This document shows positions 27,378 through 35,693 of a stretch of 64,000 bases of DNA, piece after piece. Source of the stretch: Nitrospina sp. UBA6727 (lineage in GTDB: Bacteria > Nitrospinota > Nitrospinia > Nitrospinales > VA-1); contig DKID01000002.1 of assembly GCA_002454045.1 (NCBI GenBank), positions 1 through 64,000 on the forward strand. The letters run 5' to 3'. The position numbers and the translations under genes were made by a program. How positions within the stretch are numbered: the stretch's first letter is position 1; the number at the start of each line of letters is the position of its first letter. The notes under the pieces are model-generated. The model had not been told where the DNA came from. It saw nothing but the letters and a program-made list of their open reading frames with translations, and made no database searches.

Positions 27378-28388
27378 TTACTCTTCCTGCGGCGCCCAGT
27401 CCGGCTCCCACGACAGGCAGATGCCGGATGGATTATAAAACTGCCCCGGTTCTTTTCCTACGATGCCCCACTTGGAGACAAAGTTCAGGTCTGGGTCAAA
27501 CTTCTGGATGCGCTGGTTCAAAGTGTCGACCACGAACACATATCCATAGGGGTCTTCCACCACTGAGCACGGACAATTAAACTGGCCGTCCCGCTTGCCC
27601 GATTCGCCGATGATGTCGACGGAGTGACCTTCCCGGTCAAAAAGTTGGAGTCGGTTCTGACTTTTTTCGGCGACCATAATCGTGCCGTCCCGCCGCACAG
27701 CAATTCCGGTGGGGAAGTTTAATCTGCCCGGCTCAAATCCATACTCGCCAAACTTGGACATAAATTGTCCGTCTTCATTGAAAATCTGAATGCGTTGATT
27801 GTCGCGGTCCGCCACGTAAATATTTCCTTCCCGGTCCAACGCCAAGCCAACGGGAAATTTCATGAAGCCATCGAAGTTCCCGGCGAACCCGAAGCTGAGA
27901 ATAAACTCGCCGTCGCTGTCGTACCTTTTAACGCAATGGTTGGAAGTATCCGCGACGAGAATGGTCCCGGTAGATTCCGCGACGATCTCCTCGGGCATGT
28001 AAAACTTGTCTTGCCCCCAACCTTCGCCGCCAAACTCGAGGAAGAAGTCTCCATCCGAATCAAACTTTTGCACGCGGTGACAGCCGGTGTCCACGACCCA
28101 AATATAACCTTCCGTGTCCAGGGCGATGCCGCTCGGAGTTTTAAATTCTCCCGGCAAATACGGCGGACGGGTGCCACCGGGCGCGCCAAAACTCATCAAC
28201 AATTTTCCGTTGCCGTCGAATTTCTGAATCCGGTCGTTGCCAGAATCCGCCACCCAAACGTAAAGTTGGCTATGGTCAAGTTGCGGAATCTCTTCGGGCA
28301 GAGTCTCTTCGCCGCCGACTATTTCCAAAGCCTGCGACGGAACCTCTTCTGCTTCTGCGCCGCCGTTTTCCGTTTTATTTTCTACCAA
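27378..28388 (-). CDS. NHL-repeat beta-propeller protein
   Basis: 336 residues. About six NHL repeats follow a 35-residue acidic start; the repeating unit reads approximately P.GIAVD..G.I.VAD..NHR.QKFD..G.F...FG, for example PSGIALDTEGYIWVVDTG and PVGLALDREGNIYVADRD. This predicts a six-bladed propeller. No signal peptide is visible. NHL propellers bind proteins, RNA or ligands, or act as enzymes, and nothing here decides. It is the first gene of the run NHL, DUF1566, radical SAM, TPR, LRR. Confidence 0.88.
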   Translation of the reverse strand: MVENKTENGGAEAEEVPSQALEIVGGEETLPEEIPQLDHSQLYVWVADSGNDRIQKFDGNGKLLMSFGAPGGTRPPYLPGEFKTPSGIALDTEGYIWVVDTGCHRVQKFDSDGDFFLEFGGEGWGQDKFYMPEEIVAESTGTILVADTSNHCVKRYDSDGEFILSFGFAGNFDGFMKFPVGLALDREGNIYVADRDNQRIQIFNEDGQFMSKFGEYGFEPGRLNFPTGIAVRRDGTIMVAEKSQNRLQLFDREGHSVDIIGESGKRDGQFNCPCSVVEDPYGYVFVVDTLNQRIQKFDPDLNFVSKWGIVGKEPGQFYNPSGICLSWEPDWAPQEE

Positions 28389-28431
28389 GGCAACCTTCTC
28401 TCCGACACGGGGAAGTTAGACTCCAATAATG

Positions 28432-28452
28432 AAAAAGCCCCGAAAGGGGGCT
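28432..28452 (-). terminator. Intrinsic terminator after the 28551-29168 gene
   Basis: Minus strand AGCCCC-CTTTC-GGGGCT (approximate stem) followed by TTTTTC. It lies about 100 bases after the stop of the upstream gene and before the NHL gene start. Confidence 0.75.
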
Positions 28453-28550
28453 CTTCTGCACCGCACCAAATTTTTCGTTCCAAGCAACCATTAGAGTCGC
28501 GTGAAAAAACTGTAAGATGTTTTCTTGCAGAATCGCGCCGTCCCGTTTAC

Positions 28551-29168
28551 TTATTTTATCAAGAACGCTTTCACGTCCAGAATCTGATATTCAAAGTCGC
28601 AGGTTTTTTGTAACTCGTCGAGTCTTTCATTCCAGTTCTGCTTAAAATTGCCGAGGCTTTCGGACTTAGGTTTCTTTTTCATCAGGCCGACTTCCTTATA
28701 CAGCGGCTTCACCATATTCTTGAAAATCAACTGAATTATATTTCGAAGGTTGAGAACACATTGCTTGGTCACCTCTTCCCGGGTCACCCCATCCACCTTT
28801 TCAAGCAGACGCAGAAACGACTGGATCGTGGTGATCTGAACCGTGTAACTTTCAGCCAGTTTGTGGTCGTATTTCAAACCGCAGTCAATGTAGGCGGGCA
28901 TGAGATACATGCCGACATGGTGGTCAAACTTTACAGAAAGGGTGATCAACTTTTGCAGATAATCAACCTCGCGTAAATCCTCTTCTTCATCCTCCCCCTC
29001 GACCAATTCTTTGGCGGCTTTTTCCTTTTCCTTCTGCAACTCAAGTTTAATCTTTTCCAACTCGCTCAAGTCGGAAAGATGGTCGACCTCCTTTTCCTCA
29101 TCGGCAGTTTTATCTGATGAACCTTCCGGCTCGGGATTTTGCTTGGCTTCCGTATCCTGTTCGCTCAA
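28551..29168 (-). CDS. Unknown helical protein with charged N-terminus
   Basis: 205 residues from a TTG at 29168, selected because AGGAAGGAGAC lies a few bases upstream; the frame extends to 29267 but that would cover the promoter. Residues 1-75 are strongly charged with a likely coiled coil (SELEKIKLELQKEKEKAAKEL). The rest is predicted helical (YLQKLITLSVKFDHHVGMYLMP and others). I recognise no family. It has its own promoter and terminator, so it is a single-gene unit, and it is the last host-like gene before the AT-rich island. Confidence 0.75.
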   Translation of the reverse strand: MSEQDTEAKQNPEPEGSSDKTADEEKEVDHLSDLSELEKIKLELQKEKEKAAKELVEGEDEEEDLREVDYLQKLITLSVKFDHHVGMYLMPAYIDCGLKYDHKLAESYTVQITTIQSFLRLLEKVDGVTREEVTKQCVLNLRNIIQLIFKNMVKPLYKEVGLMKKKPKSESLGNFKQNWNERLDELQKTCDFEYQILDVKAFLIK

Positions 29169-29237
29169 CGCAAGTCTCCTTCCTAACGAGGGTAAAACAT
29201 CAAACCAATGTCTTAAAAATTTCGGGGTTCGGCAACG

Positions 29238-29267
29238 ATTATAATCCTTTTCCCAAGAAAGTGTCAA
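29238..29267 (-). promoter_or_regulatory. Consensus sigma-70 promoter
   Basis: On the minus strand both elements are perfect consensus: TTGACA (29267-29262) and TATAAT (29243-29238), spacing 18. It drives the 28551-29168 gene. The AT-rich island begins immediately beyond it. Confidence 0.75.
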
Positions 29268-29401
29268 CTGGGACGATAAAAATGGAAAACGCTCGATGTT
29301 TCGGATATAAGATTTCTGCTAGAGGTCTTTTCTCAAGAATTACGGGAAGACTATTCCAAGGGACAAAGTTTTATCTCACACCTATAGCTTGAGTTTCCCC
29401 T

Positions 29402-30661
29402 ATGAGCCAACCGCATGTTATAAAATTTTCAGGTGGCAGATCATCAGGAATGATGCTTATGGAATTATTAAAACAGAAAGCATTAAAGCCTGAAAGAGGC
29501 GATGTCATTATTTTTAATAACACATCAGCGGAACATCCCGCCACTTATAAGTTTGCAAGAAAAATGAAACTCTTGGCAGAGGAAAAATACAACATTCCTT
29601 TCTTCTGGATTGAATATCAAACTTATGAAGACGCCAGTCGCTCTTATCAATGGTCGAGAAAACCATCTTACAGATTGGTAAATGATCAACCCTATAGTCT
29701 CAACAATGAAACCGGCTATCGATACAAAGGGGAGGTCTTCGAAGAGGTGATTTCTTTTAGTGGTTATCTGCCTAACAGAATGTCTAGAACTTGTACCCAA
29801 TCAATGAAAATTTTTACTACTAACAGTTTTTTGTCTGATTGGTTTGCGCAAAAAACCGGCATTGAAAGGTTGGGTCATCACGGCGAAAAACAAAAAGTAA
29901 CAGATGACGATATCCTTCGCATCCATAGAAACAACGGCGGCTCTGTCCCTGATAGTATCTTGCTGGAGAAAAAAAGGTTCAGCAGAGAATGCAATTTTAT
30001 TAGAGAGCAACAACGCTGGTCAGATTTTACAAAGGCAGATATAGCGATTGATAATAAGGCGTTAAAAGATTCAGTGCTGGGCGATAAAGCCCAACTCTAT
30101 GGTGATTTGGCTGTGGAATATGTCTCTTGTTTGGGTATTAGAGTAGATGAGCAAAGACGCGCAATTAAAATTAAAAGAAGGATCGATGACGCACAAGGGG
30201 AAACAGGAAAATCATTGTTCAATCAACCGCAGGGCGAAACGATTTTAGCGCCTTTAATTTCTGGCAACGTTACTAAAGAAGAAGTGGTGGATTTCTGGGA
30301 AAAACAAGATTTTAATTTGGCTCTTCCTAACACAGGGCTTTTTTCCAATTGCCTGTACTGCCCATTGAAAGGCAAAGCAAAGTTATTAGAAATTGCCACC
30401 AAAGAATTAAAAAACAAGCCAAGCAAAATAACCCCTGCATCCATTGATTGGTGGATAAAAATAGAGAAAAAATACAGCCGGGATTTGTTGGAGGAAAATA
30501 GAAAAATCTCCTCAGAGAAAGAGCCGGCATTTGTTGGTTTTTTCGGGGCAACCAAAGAGATGGTTTTTGAGAGTATTAAAAAACTGGCGGAAGGTGGGGC
30601 ATCGGTTGATAAAGAGATGTTAGAGCTAGAAAGTGATATACCTTGTAATTGCACTGATTGA
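29402..30661 (+). CDS. DndC/PAPS-reductase-like PP-loop protein
   Basis: 419 residues of the adenine nucleotide alpha-hydrolase (PAPS reductase-like) superfamily. The PP-loop reads FSGGRSSGMML (residues 9-19). C131 lies in SRTCTQSMKI, as in PAPS-reductase relatives. GIRVDE (245-250) resembles the family's GIRADE motif. Further cysteines are C197, C243, C317 and C320 (NCLYC) and C415/C417, enough for a Fe-S cluster as in DndC. Such enzymes activate substrates with ATP for sulfur transfer. It leads the island operon, and the cysteine desulfurase at its end is a plausible sulfur donor. Its substrate (DNA, RNA or a small molecule) is unknown. Confidence 0.82.
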   Translation: MSQPHVIKFSGGRSSGMMLMELLKQKALKPERGDVIIFNNTSAEHPATYKFARKMKLLAEEKYNIPFFWIEYQTYEDASRSYQWSRKPSYRLVNDQPYSLNNETGYRYKGEVFEEVISFSGYLPNRMSRTCTQSMKIFTTNSFLSDWFAQKTGIERLGHHGEKQKVTDDDILRIHRNNGGSVPDSILLEKKRFSRECNFIREQQRWSDFTKADIAIDNKALKDSVLGDKAQLYGDLAVEYVSCLGIRVDEQRRAIKIKRRIDDAQGETGKSLFNQPQGETILAPLISGNVTKEEVVDFWEKQDFNLALPNTGLFSNCLYCPLKGKAKLLEIATKELKNKPSKITPASIDWWIKIEKKYSRDLLEENRKISSEKEPAFVGFFGATKEMVFESIKKLAEGGASVDKEMLELESDIPCNCTD

Positions 30662-30676
30662 TGGGGAGTAAATATT

Positions 30677-32530
30677 ATGTCAGAATTATATTTTAGGCTT
30701 GGACCCGCGAGTGGCTTTACTGCTATTGAATTGGCGGACAAAAAAGAAGGCTATGCAAATCCAATCCGGGAGTTGTTGCAAAATAGTTTAGATGCATCCC
30801 GTGATGCCAACAAAGAAAACTGTGAAGTCAATATATACATTGAAACCATCTCTAAAAATCAAATTCCGCATATCAATAACTATGAAAAGGTATTAGAGAA
30901 GGCCATCAAAACTGCCGAAGATCAAAAAAGTTATAACGAGAACTCACAGCAAAGAGTGAGGCCGATAAAAGCCGCGCTGAAACAAGATAAATTACAGGTG
31001 TTAATGTTTTCCGACAATGGTATAGGAATGGCGAAAAATCAGATGGATGCCATACTGACTGGCGGGGTTAGCATTAAAGGTGGCGAAGAATCCGGCGGTT
31101 CTTTTGGTGTGGGTAATTTATCCAGTTATTCACTCTCATCTCTTCGTTATGTGCTGTATGCCACCAAGTATGAAGATGAACAAGGAGCTGTAAAATCTCT
31201 TTTTACCGGCTCGCCAATTTTAGCCGGACATAGAGAAGCGGATGCTCAACGAGGCAACAGGGGCAGAATTGTAAAGCAACAACCCGACAAGGAAATGAAT
31301 CCGGAGTTTGCTTACCCTGAAGAATTTCCAAATTTTATCAAACCAAAAATGGACAAGATTGACACAGGCACAGTGGTTGCCATCCTGGGACTATCTGAAA
31401 ATTGGGACAGTGAGGCGGAATACGCCATCGTCAGCAACTTTTTTCATGGGATTGTACATGGAGCTTTGAGCATCAAAGTTCATAGAGAAAATGAAGATCC
31501 AAAATTCATAGATATTACTGAGACTGAATCTCTCATTGAGAATAAAAAATATGTTAAGCGAGCCAAAGGTGAAAGTATTTTATCCGGGAAAGTTGTCCAT
31601 CAAGCACTGCAAGCAGTTATGACGGGGAAACAAGAGGTAATAACACTTGGCAATTCAGATAAAATCCATGTTTGTATCAAAACCGATAAAGAAGCTGATC
31701 CTGCTGTTGTTTTGATTAGGAATGGCATGTTGATTGCCAGACATGACTCTATGCTTTCCAGAGATATGGAGAGGCTGAGAAAGACATCAGATTTTGAACC
31801 GTTTACAGCGGTAATAGATGTTACTCTTGGTGCTCCGGAGTTGCTTAAATTGATTAAGGGGGCTGAGAGCCCTTATCACAACAAACTGCAACCAAAAGTG
31901 CTTGATCGGGAGGATGAAAAACGCTTACAGAAATTGTTCAAGGAACTGAGCGAGGAAATCAAAAAGAATCTAGCACCTATTAATAGAGAATCTTTTGGTT
32001 TGCCACTATTCACTATGCCTAACAAAGCTATGCCTCAAAACAGTAGTGGTGATAAGTCAAGAGGACAAAATAAAAAAGCAAAACTTCAAAAAAAACCTAA
32101 CAAACATCCCAAACCAAAAGAACCCGAAGAAGGTAAAGGCAAAAAGCGACCAAAACCAGTTATTGTTACCAGAAATCTGGAATCAAAAAATTCTGCTCGA
32201 TACACAGATAAATCCGGAAAGTGGGAGGTTAAATTAAAGGTAGTGCCAAATAAAATGGATGCTAGGGACGATGTTTATTTATCAATATGTCTAGCTGAGG
32301 ATAATGACAAGGAAGAGGTAAAAACCTATCTGGATTTTGCAAATGTTAAAATGAATGATCAATCAATCCACGTGCCTGAGAATAAAAGCCAAATCAAACT
32401 GGGACGATTAGAGAAAGCAAGTCAATACGATATCATTGCAGAGGTTGAAAAACCGGATGAAATCGGCGATATGAAAGTAGCATTATTGCCAATTTTAGGG
32501 TTAAAACAACGAAGCAAAAATGAGGAATAG
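30677..32530 (+). CDS. GHKL (Bergerat-fold) ATPase protein
   Basis: 617 residues. The ATP site is complete: N-box E32LLQN36SLD39, G1 box DNGIGM (113-118), G2 loop GSFGVGN (141-147) and TGTVV near 230. This is the fold of HSP90, MutL, MORC and gyrase B; no histidine-kinase phosphoacceptor box is visible, so it is more like a stand-alone clamp-type ATPase. Residues about 450-498 form a lysine/proline-rich linker, and a C-terminal beta-rich domain follows. A GGGGAG ribosome site precedes the ATG, 15 bases after the PP-loop gene. Role inferred as an ATP-driven sensor or clamp. Confidence 0.85.
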   Translation: MSELYFRLGPASGFTAIELADKKEGYANPIRELLQNSLDASRDANKENCEVNIYIETISKNQIPHINNYEKVLEKAIKTAEDQKSYNENSQQRVRPIKAALKQDKLQVLMFSDNGIGMAKNQMDAILTGGVSIKGGEESGGSFGVGNLSSYSLSSLRYVLYATKYEDEQGAVKSLFTGSPILAGHREADAQRGNRGRIVKQQPDKEMNPEFAYPEEFPNFIKPKMDKIDTGTVVAILGLSENWDSEAEYAIVSNFFHGIVHGALSIKVHRENEDPKFIDITETESLIENKKYVKRAKGESILSGKVVHQALQAVMTGKQEVITLGNSDKIHVCIKTDKEADPAVVLIRNGMLIARHDSMLSRDMERLRKTSDFEPFTAVIDVTLGAPELLKLIKGAESPYHNKLQPKVLDREDEKRLQKLFKELSEEIKKNLAPINRESFGLPLFTMPNKAMPQNSSGDKSRGQNKKAKLQKKPNKHPKPKEPEEGKGKKRPKPVIVTRNLESKNSARYTDKSGKWEVKLKVVPNKMDARDDVYLSICLAEDNDKEEVKTYLDFANVKMNDQSIHVPENKSQIKLGRLEKASQYDIIAEVEKPDEIGDMKVALLPILGLKQRSKNEE

Positions 32531-32532
32531 TT

Positions 32533-33399
32533 GTGTCAGACAATCTAATACTAGATTTTCCTGTTTTAAGAGACAACAGCGGTGATTTTGTAGAAGGGGT
32601 TTCTTATGAAGTAGAAGCCACCCACGATGACGGAAAATTAAACATAACACACACTCTAAAAGGTCAATCATTCATCAGTCAATTAGTTGAAAATGATGAA
32701 GCAAAATTTTCTGTTTCGTTGCTTTATAGAGATAGTTCCGAGCGACAACATCATTTATGTGATACCGGTATTTCTACAAGCAACCATGAAATAGTCGGCA
32801 CACAAACCATACCTATTAAATTTTCTTACGCTCCAGAAATTATGCCCAGCATTGTCATTTTGACAGATAAGAAAATTGTAGCAGATGCTTCATCTGGGCT
32901 AACCGATTTTTGGAAACATGGCGAACAGTTCAATATACCGAAATATTCAAGGGTTGCTCTCGGAGAAAAATTAAAATTCACTGCTGGTGATTTATCAAAA
33001 TTGATAGAAGTGCTTAATGATGAAAGACTGGGTGATGGAGAAATGAAAGTTAAGGTTAAGGAAGACTCCGGGGAAGGCGAAACGCCCGTTTCTTTATTAT
33101 GTAGCACAGATGTTTTTGATGAACTGAGCAAAGTGACACAAGCAGAGCCAAGCACCGCAGTTGAGTCAATGAGATCTGCCATCATCACTCAGGCATTATG
33201 TGCTGTGTACGCGTATATGCATAAATTATCTAATAACCAGGATTTTGAAGTCAGCGGCGTATTGGCAGCACATTTAGAAATGTTAGAAAGCAAAACGGGA
33301 GAAAATTGGGAAAATGAAGACTTTGATCCAAGTTTGGCCGCCACCAAAATGCAGCCTTACGCCATAAAAGTACTTGGTAACGGGGTGGATTATGACTGA
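32533..33399 (+). CDS. Unknown protein, island gene 3
   Basis: 288 residues starting with GTG two bases after the GHKL stop, so translation is probably coupled. I recognise no domain. The first 120 residues look beta-rich (VSYEVEATHDDGKLNITHTL, SIVILTDKKIVADA) and the end is more helical (SAIITQALCAVYAYMHKL and following). No catalytic motif stands out. The position directly after the ATPase, and an 8-base overlap with the next gene, suggest a complex of these products. Confidence 0.8.
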   Translation: MSDNLILDFPVLRDNSGDFVEGVSYEVEATHDDGKLNITHTLKGQSFISQLVENDEAKFSVSLLYRDSSERQHHLCDTGISTSNHEIVGTQTIPIKFSYAPEIMPSIVILTDKKIVADASSGLTDFWKHGEQFNIPKYSRVALGEKLKFTAGDLSKLIEVLNDERLGDGEMKVKVKEDSGEGETPVSLLCSTDVFDELSKVTQAEPSTAVESMRSAIITQALCAVYAYMHKLSNNQDFEVSGVLAAHLEMLESKTGENWENEDFDPSLAATKMQPYAIKVLGNGVDYD

Positions 33400-34249
33400 A
33401 TACAAACGACTTGATGAGGAAGCTTGGTCGAAGTTTGGCAAAAAATTGTTGGCTGAAAAGGGATCAGAAAAACAAAAGGAATTTTTGCAGATATGTCGGT
33501 CTGGGAAAGACGATTTTCTAGGGTATATGGATGAGTATTTACTTTCTCTCAAAGACGGCACTATTGACGGAGAATATACTACCTTGGAGTATAAATTTGC
33601 CGAGCGAGAATTCCTCTACCCACCAAAAGATACGCAAGAATTTATTTGGAATGCATTTAAGAATATCCCTGAAGAAATGATGTATTGCTGTGGTTTTTGG
33701 GGTTATATAGTTATTGATATGATTAAAAGCGAGTACATTAAACCGGATTATCTGGCATCGGAATTAAACAGCGTTACTAAAACAGGTATTTATGTTATTG
33801 ATGTGGCTCTTACATCTAATGATCAAAAACAAATAGATCATTGTGCTAGAAGAATTTTACGCTCTATGTGTAATCCTGTTCCACGAGGAAAAAGAGTTGT
33901 TTTTAGTGATTTTTATTTAGGCAAAGCATATTGGCGTTTTCGTTGGGCAGATAAGATGTCTCAACAGAATATTGGATTGAACTTTGATCAGATATTAGAA
34001 ATCTTTGATGAGAAATATTATGTAGAATTTTCTGCAAAAATGCACTCATGGAAAAGTTATATTGGTTCTAAAAACGTATTTGGCGGACTTTTAATGTATT
34101 TGAATCAAGAAAAGGGGAATAAAATTCCCGGTAAAAAACTAGGAAAAATTATTGATAAGGTTTCCTATATAAGCGCATGGAAGGCAATTGAAGAGCAAAC
34201 GCCAAGCATTAACCAAACCGAAATACAAAAAATATCAGAGATCTTGTAA
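33392..34249 (+). CDS. Unknown protein, island gene 4
   Basis: 285 residues from the ATG at 33392 (MTEYKRLDEEAWSKFG), overlapping gene 3 by eight bases; the frame could begin at 33374 but that start has no support. It is rich in aromatic residues (FYLGKAYWRFRWADKM, YVEFSAKMHSWKSYIG). I see no membrane segment, nuclease motif or known domain. The charge pattern does not rule out nucleic-acid contact, but I cannot show it. About 120 non-coding bases follow before the desulfurase. Confidence 0.8.
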   Translation: MTEYKRLDEEAWSKFGKKLLAEKGSEKQKEFLQICRSGKDDFLGYMDEYLLSLKDGTIDGEYTTLEYKFAEREFLYPPKDTQEFIWNAFKNIPEEMMYCCGFWGYIVIDMIKSEYIKPDYLASELNSVTKTGIYVIDVALTSNDQKQIDHCARRILRSMCNPVPRGKRVVFSDFYLGKAYWRFRWADKMSQQNIGLNFDQILEIFDEKYYVEFSAKMHSWKSYIGSKNVFGGLLMYLNQEKGNKIPGKKLGKIIDKVSYISAWKAIEEQTPSINQTEIQKISEIL

Positions 34250-34369
34250 GAGAAAATCAAAAAGAGATAAAAGCAACGGCAGAGAATATCTAGCTATGCT
34301 CACTCAGTCAAAATCAAACTGGGTAATATTTTATGGAGATTGTTGACTCCAGACAGAGGCATATCAATC

Positions 34370-35560
34370 ATGTCAATCAACCCCCCTGTTTATCTGGATT
34401 ATTCAGCCACAACACCCGTTGACAAACGAGTGGCTGATAAAATGGTGCAATACTTAACTATGGATGGCACTTTCGGGAACCCAGCGTCTTACTCCCATGT
34501 CTTTGGTTGGAAAGCAGAAAAGGCTGTCGATGTTGCCAGAGAACAAGTTGCGAATTTAATCCATGCCAGTCCGAAAGAAATCGTTTGGACGTCAGGTGCC
34601 ACAGAATCTGATAATCTTGCAATCAAAGGTGTCGCACGATTTTACCGGAAAAAAGGCAATCATATTATTACCATGAAGACCGAGCACAAGGCAGTTTTGG
34701 ACACTTGCCAACAGTTAGAAAGAGAAGGCTTCGCGCTAACTTATTTAGACCCAATGCCCAATGGTTTATTGGATATATCTGTTTTAAAGGCAGCGGTTAC
34801 AAAACAAACGATTCTTATTTCTATCATGCACGTTAATAACGAAATAGGTGTTGTTCAAGATATTGCCAGCATCGGCGCGTTTTGCCGGAAAAATAAAATA
34901 TTTTTTCATGTCGATGCTGCTCAAAGTGCTGGCAAGGTTGAAATTGACGCAGAAACTATGCAAGTCGATCTAATGAGTTTTTCAGCACATAAAGTTTACG
35001 GGCCAAAAGGTATTGGTGCTTTGTATGTTTGCCGCAAGCCAAGAGTGCACCTTGAGGTACAAATACACGGTGGCGGTCATGAAAGAGGGCTACGATCAGG
35101 CACTTTAGCTACCCATCAGATCGTAGGCATGGGTGAAGCATTTGCCATTGCCAAAATGGAATTGGCAGAGGAAAACAAACGCATATTAGCATTGAGAGAA
35201 AGACTGTATGCGGGTTTTGTTGACATGAAAGAAGTGGTTGTCAACGGTGATATGACGCGTAGAATTGCTGGTAACTTAAATATCAGCTTTAATCATGTTG
35301 ACAGCGAATCACTTATGATAGCAATTGCTGATTTAGCCGTTTCTTCTGGGTCGGCGTGTACCAGCCCTGGTCTAGAGCCATCATACGTCCTCCGTGCTTT
35401 GGGCTTAAGTGACGAACTAGCTCATAGCTCAATCCGCTTCAGCATTGGCCGCTTCACCACAGAAAAAGAGGTGGATTATGCCGTCGACTTAGTGCGTGAT
35501 AAAGTCGAGAAGTTGCGCAAATTATCGCCATCGTGGGACAGGATTGAAGAGTGCGCTTAA
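34370..35560 (+). CDS. Cysteine desulfurase, IscS/DndA type
   Basis: 396 residues from the ATG at 34370 (MSINPPVYLDYSATTPVD); the frame reaches 34340 but with no suitable start. PLP enzyme that removes sulfur from cysteine as an enzyme-bound persulfide. The PLP lysine is K208 in SFSAHKVYGPKG and the persulfide cysteine is C330 in SSGSACTSPGLEPSY. By memory the sequence is strikingly close to proteobacterial housekeeping IscS, including HGGGHERG and LRALGLSDELAHSSIRFS. No iscU, iscA or hscBA genes follow, so a role as sulfur donor for the PP-loop protein is likely. Confidence 0.93.
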   Translation: MSINPPVYLDYSATTPVDKRVADKMVQYLTMDGTFGNPASYSHVFGWKAEKAVDVAREQVANLIHASPKEIVWTSGATESDNLAIKGVARFYRKKGNHIITMKTEHKAVLDTCQQLEREGFALTYLDPMPNGLLDISVLKAAVTKQTILISIMHVNNEIGVVQDIASIGAFCRKNKIFFHVDAAQSAGKVEIDAETMQVDLMSFSAHKVYGPKGIGALYVCRKPRVHLEVQIHGGGHERGLRSGTLATHQIVGMGEAFAIAKMELAEENKRILALRERLYAGFVDMKEVVVNGDMTRRIAGNLNISFNHVDSESLMIAIADLAVSSGSACTSPGLEPSYVLRALGLSDELAHSSIRFSIGRFTTEKEVDYAVDLVRDKVEKLRKLSPSWDRIEECA

Positions 35561-35693
35561 TTGTGTCTGGTAGAACATCAAAGAACTTCACATACTTCCC
35601 TGGCAAACAAAATTTATTCAAGATTGAGAATTCTACCAATCATAAGCATGATAATAACGTTTGGAATATGAAAAAGTTTCTCATGGGATGATA

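Larger units (their letters stand above)
29268..35693. other. AT-rich island with a five-gene sulfur/GHKL system
   Basis: From about 29270 to 35690 the base composition and codon choice (many AAA, GAA, TTA, AGA) are visibly more AT-rich than in the genes on both sides. All five genes run on the plus strand with gaps of 15, 2, minus 8 and about 120 bases. No integrase, transposase or tRNA is seen at the edges, and I found no convincing flanking direct repeats. An 8-base inverted repeat (TGGTAGAA at 35568 and TTCTACCA at 35631) lies past the last gene. Horizontal acquisition is inferred. Confidence 0.7.

Noticed and set aside
29402..35560. Calling the island a Dnd or Ssp phosphorothioation system
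   Set aside because: Only the sulfur-transfer parts are present; the hallmark DndB/D/E or SspB/C genes are absent.
29268..35693. Flanking direct repeats or att sites for the island
   Set aside because: I compared the sequences at both ends and saw no convincing repeat; only an 8-base inverted pair at 35568/35631.
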